In this document: in pieces, positions 1-5,700 of the stretch | Layout: every line of letters begins with the position of its first letter | Numbering within the stretch: the first letter of the stretch is position 1 | Translations under genes and position numbers: made by a program | Notes under the pieces: generated by a model | The model's input: the letters and a program-made list of their open reading frames with translations, nothing else | What the model was told of the DNA's origin: nothing | The model's database searches: none | Assembly (NCBI GenBank): GCA_015904055.1 | Contig: JABMDE010000093.1 | Location: 25,335 to 31,034, forward strand | DNA length: 5,700 nucleotides | DNA from: Nitrospira sp. | GTDB taxonomy: Bacteria; Nitrospirota; Nitrospiria; Nitrospirales; Nitrospiraceae | Reading direction: 5' to 3'

Positions 1-342
1 AGACGGATTGCGACCGAACGGGTGAAATGGAGCCGGACATACCAGAAAAAATACGGGATCACCTCACGGGAAGCCAAGAACCTCCCACCGGGGAAAGCCG
101 AAGAAATCCAACATTTGGCCAAACGGGTCTACCGGGCGCTTGGGCTCAACGGATATGCACGGATCGACATGCGGATGGATGCAGAAGGGCAGCTCTATGT
201 CCTGGAAGCCAATCCGAATCCGCAGATCGCGCACGATGAGGATTTCGCCGACTCCGCGGAAAAAGCAAACTACCACTACCAGGAGCTGTTACAGGAAATC
301 CTGAACGTCGGCCTTCGCTGGCGTCCTGCCAAAGCGGCGTGA
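1..342 (+). CDS. ATP-grasp ligase, D-Ala-D-Ala ligase-like (3' end only)
   Basis: Only the last 113 codons are in the window; the frame is open from base 1, so the ATG at 22 is internal and not the start. The visible part is the C-terminal half of an ATP-grasp domain: a helical stretch, then GYARIDMR (about residues 52-59 of the fragment) and LEANPNP (68-74). In the fold these supply the Mg2+/ATP-binding acidic residues (D56, E69) and an Asn (N71). Known for the family: ATP-driven carboxylate-amine ligation through an acyl-phosphate in the cytoplasm. The metal-binding motif reads EANPNPQIAHDEDFA rather than the EINT-PG form of classical Ddl, so this is a Ddl-like ATP-grasp protein whose substrate I cannot assign. 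It ends in TGA and faces the downstream barrel gene convergently across 52 nt. Sure of ATP-grasp, unsure of substrate. Confidence 0.8.
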   Translation, partial: RRIATERVKWSRTYQKKYGITSREAKNLPPGKAEEIQHLAKRVYRALGLNGYARIDMRMDAEGQLYVLEANPNPQIAHDEDFADSAEKANYHYQELLQEILNVGLRWRPAKAA

Positions 343-394
343 GCCCGAAACAATCGTCCAAGGTTAAGGTTCAGCCTATCTTCTTCCCTGCAGG

Positions 395-946
395 CTACGG
401 TCCCCACCGGAGGCCGAACATCAGCGCCACGCTGTTGTTGTCTTTTTCAGGCAGGGATGGAGAGAGGTCGATACTGTGCAGATTCACGATGACCGTCGAG
501 GCGACGGCGATATTGTGGACGATTTGATATTCCAGCGAGGCCCCTACCGGGATGTACCAACTCGTGTCGTTCCGATCAATCCTGGACGGCCCGGCGCCCC
601 GATCGAGATCGGCGTGAATCAGTCCGAAGCCGGCAAAGGGAACCACGTTGATGCCGTTGCTGAAACGGAGATGATATTTCGCAACACCCGCAAAGGAGAT
701 TTGGAACAGGTCTCCAGTCGGAGTAATCTGCATCATCGGGCCGACTGAAAAATTGCGATCCAGATAATAATCGACGTTGAATCCCAGATTGAACACGGTG
801 TCGTTCACCGAACCGGCGACAAAGCCCACATCCGTGCCGACTCCCCAGCGGTTGTCCTCCGCAGAAGCCGAGGGCACAACAAGGCCGAACCAGAGCAACC
901 CCCCAAGCGTAAGACTGAGCAATGCGCGACGGTCAGACATTCGCAT
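395..946 (-). CDS. Outer-membrane beta-barrel protein with signal peptide
   Basis: A 183-aa protein. The start chosen is ATG at 946, because AGGAG (minus strand, 952-956) lies 5 nt upstream; a second in-frame ATG at 940 is 11 nt from it and is the alternative. The open frame extends to 1084, but that extension has no ribosome-binding site and overlaps the divergent gene. Residues 1-29 form a signal peptide: a basic start (MRMSDRR), a hydrophobic core and an ASA|E cleavage site. The mature part has alternating hydrophobic/polar strands separated by Asp/Asn/Gly-rich turns, for example around VGTDVGF, FNVDYYL, VAKYHLRF, VPFAGFG, YIPVGASLEY and ALMFGLRW. This fits a small eight-strand barrel of the OmpA/OmpW-like size class. 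No enzymatic motif is visible. The last residues are RWGP rather than the usual terminal aromatic residue. Function unknown; confident about export and barrel character only. Confidence 0.7.
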   Translation of the reverse strand: MRMSDRRALLSLTLGGLLWFGLVVPSASAEDNRWGVGTDVGFVAGSVNDTVFNLGFNVDYYLDRNFSVGPMMQITPTGDLFQISFAGVAKYHLRFSNGINVVPFAGFGLIHADLDRGAGPSRIDRNDTSWYIPVGASLEYQIVHNIAVASTVIVNLHSIDLSPSLPEKDNNSVALMFGLRWGP

Positions 947-972
947 AACGACTCCTCGCTCAACGTTGGCCG

Positions 973-1001
973 ACTCTAACACAGCACCTGATGACGGACA
1001 A
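973..1001 (-). promoter_or_regulatory. Possible sigma70-type promoter for the beta-barrel gene
   Basis: On the minus strand, TTGTCC (plus positions 996-1001) and TAGAGT (973-978) are separated by 17 nt and match the -35 and -10 consensus at four of six positions each. A start point around 966 would give a leader of about 20 nt that contains the AGGAG at 952-956. The matches are weak, so this is only a position-consistent candidate. Confidence 0.25.
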
Positions 1002-1006
1002 GCCGC

Positions 1007-1036
1007 TTGAGCAGCAGACTGGCCGTGCAGTATCCT
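1007..1036 (+). promoter_or_regulatory. Possible sigma70-type promoter for the 160-aa gene
   Basis: TTGAGC (1007-1012) and TATCCT (1031-1036) are separated by 18 nt, each matching consensus at four of six positions. The predicted start point near 1043 lies just ahead of the strong ribosome-binding site at 1056-1062. It sits back to back with the candidate minus-strand promoter in the same 123-nt divergent spacer. Weak evidence. Confidence 0.25.
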
Positions 1037-1069
1037 CCCCGCAGCCAATCCGAATGAGGTGATTCGATC

Positions 1070-1552
1070 ATGACTCCCGCACAAGCCGCAGCCGCGTTGC
1101 TCCAGACGATGCCGCTGCCGCCATCCCTCGCACAGCTCGAAGAATACGGACTCACCACATCTGCCTTAACAGCTCAGGCGATTTCGCGAGAAATCCTCTC
1201 CTTGAATCTGTACTGGATCATCGCCGCCATCGACGCGCACATTCCGATGAAGTATCGGGATGCAATCCAGGAAACCCTATTGGAATCGATCAAGACGACT
1301 TGGTGGGCATCGGGGCAGCTCGGTCCCGGCACCTGGGACTCCTATCTCACAGAATTGGACGAGCGGCGAGTCCGGTACAGCCGACTCGTCGACCAGGAAG
1401 GCCTGAGCCACATGGCAGTCAGCGCCGAAGCGGCTTCACAGATCGAAAATCAGGGCATCATCCCCTCTGAAGACCGGGACAAGTTACTGGTTCTCATGAT
1501 CGACTACGCGCCGGCAGCGGAATACGGGAAGCTGCTTGAGGATGTGGGCTAG
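1070..1552 (+). CDS. Hypothetical 160-aa soluble protein
   Basis: I do not recognise this protein. The ATG at 1070 is well supported: GAGGTGA at 1056-1062 sits 7 nt upstream. There is no signal peptide, no strong membrane segment and no Cys-based metal motif. Sequence character is mostly helical: an Ala/Pro-rich N-terminus (about 1-30), a helix rich in Leu/Ile/Trp/Tyr (ILSLNLYWIIAAID, about 42-55), a segment with KTTWWASGQLGPGTW (about 75-89), then charged helices with DERRVRYSRL and an acidic C-terminal half. It is transcribed away from the barrel gene and towards gpmA, and appears monocistronic. Start, codon use and clean stop (TAG) support a real gene; the function is not inferable from what is visible. 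Confidence 0.7.
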   Translation: MTPAQAAAALLQTMPLPPSLAQLEEYGLTTSALTAQAISREILSLNLYWIIAAIDAHIPMKYRDAIQETLLESIKTTWWASGQLGPGTWDSYLTELDERRVRYSRLVDQEGLSHMAVSAEAASQIENQGIIPSEDRDKLLVLMIDYAPAAEYGKLLEDVG

Positions 1553-1553
1553 C

Positions 1554-1636
1554 GCGGGAGTCGCGCGACCGGCGAGACTAGGAGAGATGAACGAACCGGC
1601 CCTTCGCACATTTCTCGCAAGTCGCGCGAGTCCCGC
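1554..1636. repeat. Long imperfect inverted repeat in the convergent gap; possible bidirectional terminator
   Basis: The arm at 1554-1569 (GCGGGAGTCGCGCGAC) is complementary to 1621-1636 (GTCGCGCGAGTCCCGC) at 15 of 16 positions. Inside it, GCGAGA at 1572-1577 pairs with TCTCGC at 1613-1618, so the structure can extend through a 2x2 internal loop into a second 6-bp stem enclosing a 35-nt loop. It starts one base after the stop of the 160-aa gene and ends 11 bases before the stop of gpmA. That position suits a shared terminator or 3'-end barrier. There is no T-tract on either side, so it is not a canonical intrinsic terminator. Each arm also contains the self-complementary TCGCGCGA. Confidence 0.55.
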
Positions 1637-1647
1637 ACGGGGCCACC

Positions 1648-2253
1648 TCAGAGATACCGGTGCGAGAGCACCTTGCCGCTATTGTCGAGTTCGTACAAGA
1701 GAGGCGCGCCGGTGGGAATGTTCAACTCCAAGACCTGCTCCTTCGATAATTGCTCCAGCTGCATCACCAGCGCGCGAAGACTGTTGCCATGCGCCGCAAT
1801 CAAAATAGTTTCACCCTTGAGCACGCAGGGTTTGATCCTGGTGTCGTAATAGGGCAGTACCCGCTCCGCCGTATCCTTCAGGCTTTCTCCGCCAGGCGGC
1901 CTTACATCGAAGCTTCGCCTCCAGATCTTGACCTGTGCGTCTCCATATTTCGTCGCGGTCTCGGCCTTGTTCAACCCCTGCAGCTCTCCATACATCCGTT
2001 CATTCAGGGCCTTGTCTTTTTCGATAGGAATGGCCGTTTGTCCGATGACCTCCAACACGAACCGCAAGGTCTCGTTCGCGCGGCTCAGGACAGAGGTGAA
2101 CGCACGGTCGAAAGTGAACCCCTTGAGCTTGTCTCCGGCGTTCTTGGCCTCTTCGACGCCGCGCGGTGAGAGCGGTACATCGACCCAGCCAGTGAAGCGG
2201 TTTTCCAGATTCCATTGCGATTCGCCGTGACGGAGCAGGACCAGCCGAGCCAT
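1648..2253 (-). CDS. gpmA: 2,3-bisphosphoglycerate-dependent phosphoglycerate mutase
   Basis: A complete 201-aa enzyme that interconverts 3- and 2-phosphoglycerate in cytoplasmic glycolysis/gluconeogenesis. The start is ATG at 2253, preceded by AGAGGA (minus strand, 2261-2266) with a 7-nt spacer; an in-frame ATG at 2283 would add ten residues with no family support. The N-terminus has the catalytic [10 protein letters not shown] (phospho-accepting H9, with R8 and E11), then [13 protein letters not shown] (20-32), [15 protein letters not shown] (82-96, with E85 as the probable acid/base and the Tyr-Gly-Glu-Leu-Gln-Gly motif of true mutases), [13 protein letters not shown] (112-124) and the second catalytic His in AAHGNSLRA (H155). 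It is shorter than the roughly 250-aa E. coli enzyme, as in the compact GpmA forms of other bacteria. All catalytic motifs are present. It lies 67 nt downstream of the DUF2628-like gene on the same strand and may have shared its transcript. Confidence 0.95.
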   Translation of the reverse strand: MARLVLLRHGESQWNLENRFTGWVDVPLSPRGVEEAKNAGDKLKGFTFDRAFTSVLSRANETLRFVLEVIGQTAIPIEKDKALNERMYGELQGLNKAETATKYGDAQVKIWRRSFDVRPPGGESLKDTAERVLPYYDTRIKPCVLKGETILIAAHGNSLRALVMQLEQLSKEQVLELNIPTGAPLLYELDNSGKVLSHRYL

Positions 2254-2320
2254 GGTACGTTCCTCTCGATGGATGATAATCAAGGATCCGGAGCCGGCCC
2301 CAGAATACTGGATTGCGTCT
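2253..2320 (-). other. Spacer between the DUF2628-like gene and gpmA
   Basis: This short same-strand gap holds the gpmA ribosome-binding site (AGAGGA, 2261-2266). I see no convincing promoter with correct spacing and no stem followed by a T-tract, so read-through from the upstream gene is possible. Confidence 0.3.
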
Positions 2321-2977
2321 TCAAGTCAAGCCGGTAATAACACGCGAGCTGCGATCCCATTGACCCTCTGATCCGGGAATACACGGGGCGGCAGGACAAC
2401 CGATCCTCGTCATGCTTGTCACTTCCGCCGATCTGGCAGGTTTCGCCGGAAGTTGGTCGGAATCCGGCGGACCCTCTTGGACCATCTTGATGAGCGTCAT
2501 CATGAAGAGAAGGTAAAATGCGACGCCGACCCAGATGACGTAGGGTTGCACTCCACCCGCTTCTTTGAGCGCCTGCTCTTGCGCCGGTTGATTCAGCTGA
2601 CCGGCCTTCTTGATCTCGCCGATCTGTTCCCGGCAATGCCAATAGTACAAGTAGTTCGCCGTCGCCCCTGCGATGACACTCCAAACAAGGCCTGATGAGA
2701 CATCCCCCGTCAGATAGGTCGAAACCATGGGGCCCACGGCATAGACGAACGCATGGAGGTACATTTTTCGATAGAGAAACCAGAGGAAGGAGATGAAGAG
2801 AAATGCGGGCCAGTTCCAAGACAGGGCAAATTTGGGCTGGCCGTTCGCTGAAAACTTCTTAAACTGAACCAGGTACCGATCGGCATTGGGACCGATAAAT
2901 TGCCGCCAGCGTGATTCTTCATCCTGAATCGGCGGGGGCGAAGGAGCGACGGGATCGGCAACGGACTCTGCGGCAGG
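2321..2977 (-). pseudogene. DUF2628-like membrane protein, 5' end missing
   Basis: The last 218 codons read cleanly. A Pro/Ala/Glu-rich linker (about 1-20 of the remnant) is followed by SRWRQFIGPNADRYLVQF, then WNWPAFLFISFLWFLYRKMY (54-73), which is the characteristic entry to a DUF2628 membrane region. Hydrophobic segments lie at about 54-68, 73-90, 95-112 and 146-163, with a charged, Gln-rich loop at 115-142 and a polar tail after 165. Family members are uncharacterised inner-membrane proteins and often carry an N-terminal zinc ribbon. None is present here: upstream of about 2977 the frame runs straight into the antisense of argG. Between the linker and the membrane region I found no ATG, GTG or TTG in frame, and the first Met lies inside the first membrane segment pair. 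The gene has therefore probably lost its true start, either biologically or in assembly. Right-hand boundary uncertain by about 10 bases. Confidence 0.75.
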
Positions 2978-2983
2978 GGCACC
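2972..2983. other. Breakpoint joining two 5'-truncated divergent genes
   Basis: To the right, argG homology is recognisable from the GTSIARPL codons at 2978. To the left, the linker of the DUF2628-like protein is recognisable on the minus strand up to about this point. There is no spacer, promoter, ribosome-binding site or start codon for either gene. The local sequence is G-rich (GGCAGGGGC), but I see no direct repeat or insertion-sequence end at the join. Confidence 0.7.
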
Positions 2984-3916
2984 TCCATTGCCCGTCCGTT
3001 GATCGCGCGCCGGCAGGCCGAGATCGCCCTGAAAGAAGGCGCCGAAGCGGTCTCGCACGGCGCAACAGGCAAGGGGAACGATCAGGTGCGATTCGAGTTG
3101 ACCTATACGGCGCTCGCGCCCGGTCTTAAAATCATCGCCCCCTGGCGTGAATGGACGATGCGGTCGAGACGCGAATTGATCGAATACGCGGAACGCCATG
3201 GCATTCCGATCACGGCGACGAAAGCCAAACCCTACAGCATGGACCTGAATCTCTTCCATATCAGCTATGAGGGCGGCATTCTCGAAGATCCCTGGTCGGC
3301 GCCGCCGGACGAAATATTCCAAATGACGGTCTCGCCGGAGCGAGCTCCGGATAAGCCGCTGGAAGTTGAGATCGAGTACGTCGCCGGCAACCCCGTGGCC
3401 GTCGACGGCAAAAAAATGAGCCCGGCGACCCTGTTGGCCCATCTCAATAAATTGGGCGGCGCACATGGAATCGGCCGGGTTGATTTGGTCGAAAATCGCT
3501 ATGTCGGCATGAAATCCCGCGGGGTCTACGAAACGCCGGGCGGTACCATTCTCCATGTCGCCCACCGGGGGCTTGAATCCTTGACGATGGATCGTGAAGT
3601 GCTCCACTTCCGGGACAGCTTGATCCCGCGGTACGCCGATCTCATCTACAACGGGTATTGGTTCAGTCCCGAGCGTGACATGATCCAGACGGCGATCGAT
3701 GCCGCCCAAAAAGATGTGAGCGGCACGGCACGCGTCAAGCTGTACAAGGGCGGGTGCACGCTCGCCGGCCGGAAATCCAAAAACTCCCTCTACCGTCTGG
3801 ACATCGCCACCTTCGAAGAAGACGAGGTCTACGACCAAAAGGACGCGGAGGGATTCATCCGCTTGAACGGGTTGCGATTGAAAATCAGAGCTCAACGGCG
3901 GAAGGCTTCGACCTAA
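2978..3916 (+). pseudogene. argG: Argininosuccinate synthase, N-terminal domain missing
   Basis: The intact enzyme joins citrulline and aspartate with ATP to give argininosuccinate. The remaining 312 codons begin at [13 protein letters not shown] and run uninterrupted to TAA. They contain the second family signature [12 protein letters not shown] (3059-3094), IAPWREW, the substrate-binding stretch around [21 protein letters not shown], and [24 protein letters not shown] in the C-terminal synthetase/tetramer domain. The first signature, the AYSGGLDTS pyrophosphate-binding loop, and about 95-100 residues in total are absent compared with the usual 400 or so. Upstream the frame meets a stop at 2912-2914. 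The only in-frame usual initiator near the left end is TTG at 2999, inside a conserved block and without a ribosome-binding site. As read, the product could not bind ATP normally. Identity is certain; whether the truncation is real in the organism is not. Confidence 0.9.
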
Positions 3917-5328
3917 TGGCGACCGCAAAACGAACCCGCCGCACGGCCGCCGCTGCCGGCAAGGCCTGGGGAGGGCGGTTTCGCGAGAACACGAACCGGC
4001 TTGTCGAAGCATTCACCGTCTCGGTGGCAGTGGATCGGCGGCTCTATGCCCATGATATCCAGGGAAGCATCGCCCATTGCCAGACACTCGGGAAGGCACG
4101 CGTGCTGTCACCCCGCGAAACAAAAACTATTGTGCGTGGACTTGTCCTGGTCAAGACGGAGCTGGATCGGGGGCAGTTCAAGTTTGCGCCACACGACGAA
4201 GATATTCACATGGCGATTGAACGGCGGTTGACCGAACTGATCGGTCCCCTGGGCGGCAAGCTGCACACGGGCCGGAGCAGAAACGATCAGGTGGCGTTGG
4301 ACATTCGACTCTATCTCCGGGACCGACTCGACCGGCTGACTGAGCGATGCACAGAGTTTCAACGCGTCGTGCTGGCTCAGGCACAGGCGAATCTTCCGAT
4401 CGCCATGCCCGGCTATACCCACTTGCAACGGGCGCAGCCCGTCCTGTTTGCCCATCACCTGCTCGCGTATGTGGAGATGGTCGAGCGGGACAAGGGACGC
4501 TTCCGCGACGCTAAAACCAGGCTCAACGTCATGCCGCTCGGATCAGGAGCCTTGGCCGGCACGAATTATCCGGTGGATCGGCGATATACCGCCAAACTGC
4601 TGGGGTTCCCGGCCGTCACGGCCAACAGCATGGATGCGGTATCCGATCGCGACTTCATGATCGAAACGGCATCCGCGTTATCCATTGCCATGATGCATTT
4701 GTCCCGGCTCAGCGAAGAATTGATTCTCTGGGCGTCGCAGGAATTCCGGTTTGTCGAGCTGCCGGACGCATTTTGCACCGGCAGCAGCATGATGCCGCAG
4801 AAAAAGAATCCCGATGTGCCCGAGTTGGTTCGAGGCAAGACCGGACGTGTCTATGGCCACCTGATGAACCTTCTCGTCACCCTCAAGGCGCTCCCGTTGA
4901 GTTATAATCGGGACTTGCAAGAGGACAAGCCGGCGCTCTTCGATGCACTCGACACGGTAGAGGCCTCCCTGAATATCATGACCGAATTGATGCGCCGCCT
5001 CACGGTGAACCGGGACGTGCTCGCACAGTCGTTACAAAGCGGTGGTTTTCTTGCAACCGAATTAGCCGACTACCTGGTGGAACGCGGGGTGCCCTTTCGT
5101 GAAGCGCATGGAATCACCGGACGGATCGTACGGTCGGCGATCGAACAGGCGCGCGAGTTGACTGATTTTTCATTGGAGGAACTGCGCACGTTCTCCGATC
5201 GAATTGAACGAGGAGTCTTCGCACGATTGACCGTTTTGGCGGCAATCGACCGGAAGCGACAGATCGGCGGAACGGCGCGTGGACGAGTGGAGCAACGGCT
5301 CAAAGAACTGGAGCGGTCACTGCGATGA
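3916..5328 (+). CDS. argH: Argininosuccinate lyase
   Basis: A complete 470-aa enzyme that splits argininosuccinate into arginine and fumarate, the last arginine step; fumarase/aspartase superfamily, normally a cytoplasmic homotetramer. The start ATG shares its A with the argG stop (TAATG), implying coupled translation; GGAAGG at 3900-3905 is a fair ribosome-binding site. An open extension back to 3754 is only argG in another frame. Motifs in order: KAWGGRF (16-22), HTGRSRNDQV (117-126), PGYTHLQRAQPV (165-176, with the probable catalytic-relay His169) and the superfamily signature GSSMMPQKKNPD (289-300), whose flexible loop carries the catalytic Ser. Length is close to the usual 455-470. The first 15 residues are a basic, Ala-rich extension (MATAKRTRRTAAAAG) not needed for catalysis. 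No disruption is visible. Confidence 0.97.
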   Translation: MATAKRTRRTAAAAGKAWGGRFRENTNRLVEAFTVSVAVDRRLYAHDIQGSIAHCQTLGKARVLSPRETKTIVRGLVLVKTELDRGQFKFAPHDEDIHMAIERRLTELIGPLGGKLHTGRSRNDQVALDIRLYLRDRLDRLTERCTEFQRVVLAQAQANLPIAMPGYTHLQRAQPVLFAHHLLAYVEMVERDKGRFRDAKTRLNVMPLGSGALAGTNYPVDRRYTAKLLGFPAVTANSMDAVSDRDFMIETASALSIAMMHLSRLSEELILWASQEFRFVELPDAFCTGSSMMPQKKNPDVPELVRGKTGRVYGHLMNLLVTLKALPLSYNRDLQEDKPALFDALDTVEASLNIMTELMRRLTVNRDVLAQSLQSGGFLATELADYLVERGVPFREAHGITGRIVRSAIEQARELTDFSLEELRTFSDRIERGVFARLTVLAAIDRKRQIGGTARGRVEQRLKELERSLR

Positions 5329-5561
5329 AAGGTCTCGCACTCATCATCGCAGCAGGCCTGGTAAGTTCCTGCGGTGTGGTGGGGGCTCCGGTTGCGCCGG
5401 AAACCGTCGGAGTGACGCCCACCATCGAATCGCAAAAGAGGCAGCATGAGGCCCTGACGGCGCAGCAGCAGAAAGCGGCAGCGGCATCCGAAGAGCCGGA
5501 CGCGGCACTGCCGGACCACGATGAGCTCCTGCCGCCGTTGCGTCCGGTCGGCACGAGATGA
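5325..5561 (+). CDS. Small lipoprotein between argH and lysA
   Basis: A 78-aa protein whose ATG overlaps the argH stop by four bases (ATGA), so translation is probably coupled; GGAG at 5310-5313 is a distant but usable ribosome-binding site. Residues 1-15 are a lipoprotein signal (MKGLALIIAAGLVSS) followed by Cys16, fitting the LVSS|C lipobox cut by signal peptidase II. The mature 63 residues are low in hydrophobicity: a Val/Pro/Thr-rich region (about 17-34), a Gln/Ala/Lys-rich probable helix (about 35-55, including ALTAQQQKAAAA) and an acidic then Pro-rich tail ending RPVGTR. No enzymatic domain is visible. Small lipoprotein genes at this spot in arg/lys clusters occur, as I recall, in other bacteria with this gene order; their function is not known to me. 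Confidence 0.8.
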   Translation: MKGLALIIAAGLVSSCGVVGAPVAPETVGVTPTIESQKRQHEALTAQQQKAAAASEEPDAALPDHDELLPPLRPVGTR

Positions 5562-5630
5562 GACGTACCGGTCCGATTCGCGCAACGCGCGCGGGTGAGC
5601 ACATTGACGGCTTGAACAAGGAATTTCAGC
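5562..5630 (+). other. Spacer ahead of lysA
   Basis: This 69-nt same-strand gap contains the lysA ribosome-binding site AAGGA at 5618-5622, 8 nt before the ATG. I see no T-tract terminator, so the upstream genes could read through into lysA. Confidence 0.35.
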
Positions 5631-5700
5631 ATGAATAATTTCGAGTATCGCCACGGTGAATTATATTGCGAGCACGTGCCCGTCAGCCGCATCGCAAAGG
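5631..5700 (+). CDS. lysA: Diaminopimelate decarboxylase (N-terminus only)
   Basis: Twenty-three codons before the window ends. The sequence MNNFEYRHGELYCEHVPVSRIA matches the usual LysA opening: an aromatic/basic start, a -GELYCEDVPV- type motif, then the first helix before the TIM-barrel. The intact enzyme uses pyridoxal phosphate to decarboxylate meso-diaminopimelate to L-lysine. AAGGA lies 8 nt upstream of the ATG and supports this start. It lies 69 nt after the lipoprotein gene on the same strand, so arginine and lysine end-steps are likely co-transcribed. The identification rests on a short stretch plus context. Confidence 0.8.
   Translation, partial: MNNFEYRHGELYCEHVPVSRIAK

Noticed and set aside
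343..394. Possible terminator between the ATP-grasp gene and the barrel gene
   Set aside because: Only a 5-bp pairing (AGCCT at 373-377 with AGGCT at 392-396), partly inside the barrel gene stop, and no T-tract.
947..1084. N-terminal extension of the barrel protein to an ATG at 1084
   Set aside because: It would bury the signal peptide 46 residues in, it overlaps the divergent gene, and the AGGAG at 952-956 points to the ATG at 946.
1536..1808. Plus-strand open frame with ATG at 1587 preceded by AGGAG
   Set aside because: The AGGAG is only two bases from the ATG, the predicted protein is Arg/Pro/Ala-rich with no domain, and most of it is antisense to the conserved gpmA C-terminus.
2321..2977. 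A frameshift hiding the argG N-terminus further upstream on the plus strand
   Set aside because: The sequence to the left is filled by the clearly recognisable minus-strand membrane-protein gene, and no plus frame there shows the SGGLDTS loop or other ArgG N-terminal motifs.
2710..3072. Minus-strand 120-codon open frame across the breakpoint
   Set aside because: It is an out-of-frame shadow of the DUF2628-like gene and argG, with Pro/Ser/Arg-rich content and no recognisable domain.
3754..3915. In-frame extension of argH upstream of the ATG at 3916
   Set aside because: It overlaps the conserved argG C-terminus in another frame, has no argH homology, and the TAATG junction with family-like KAWGGRF soon after fixes the start at 3916.

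Overview
The window looks like a chromosomal segment of a GC-rich (roughly 57-60% by eye) Gram-negative bacterium. A predicted outer-membrane beta-barrel protein and a lipoprotein imply a double membrane. The gene content (DUF2628-type membrane protein, short GpmA, argG-argH-lipoprotein-lysA) resembles Nitrospira and its relatives. That assignment is inference from recalled gene order and protein style, not from a search.

Layout. 1-342 (+): 3' end of an ATP-grasp ligase related to D-Ala-D-Ala ligases, cut by the window edge. 395-946 (-): secreted beta-barrel protein. 1070-1552 (+): uncharacterised 160-aa protein, divergent from the barrel gene. 1554-1636: long imperfect inverted repeat in the convergent gap. 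1648-2253 (-): gpmA, 2,3-bisphosphoglycerate-dependent phosphoglycerate mutase. 2321-about 2977 (-): DUF2628-like membrane protein with no start. About 2978-3916 (+): argG with no N-terminal domain. 3916-5328 (+): complete argH. 5325-5561 (+): small lipoprotein. 5631 onward (+): first 23 codons of lysA.

How the genes work together. argG, argH, the lipoprotein gene and lysA form a tightly packed plus-strand unit (TAATG overlap, ATGA overlap, 69-nt gap) that joins the last two steps of arginine synthesis to the last step of lysine synthesis. The lipoprotein between argH and lysA has no obvious metabolic role.

Main anomaly. The two divergent genes that meet near position 2977 both lack their 5' ends, and they abut with no intergenic DNA. 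ArgG begins at the motif GTSIARPL, missing about 95-100 residues that include the ATP-binding SGGLDTS loop. The DUF2628 gene runs into the antisense strand of argG without a start codon. The simplest reading is a deletion or misjoin that removed both starts, the shared promoter region and possibly whole genes between them. I found no CRISPR array, RNA gene, insertion sequence or clear undescribed multi-gene system.
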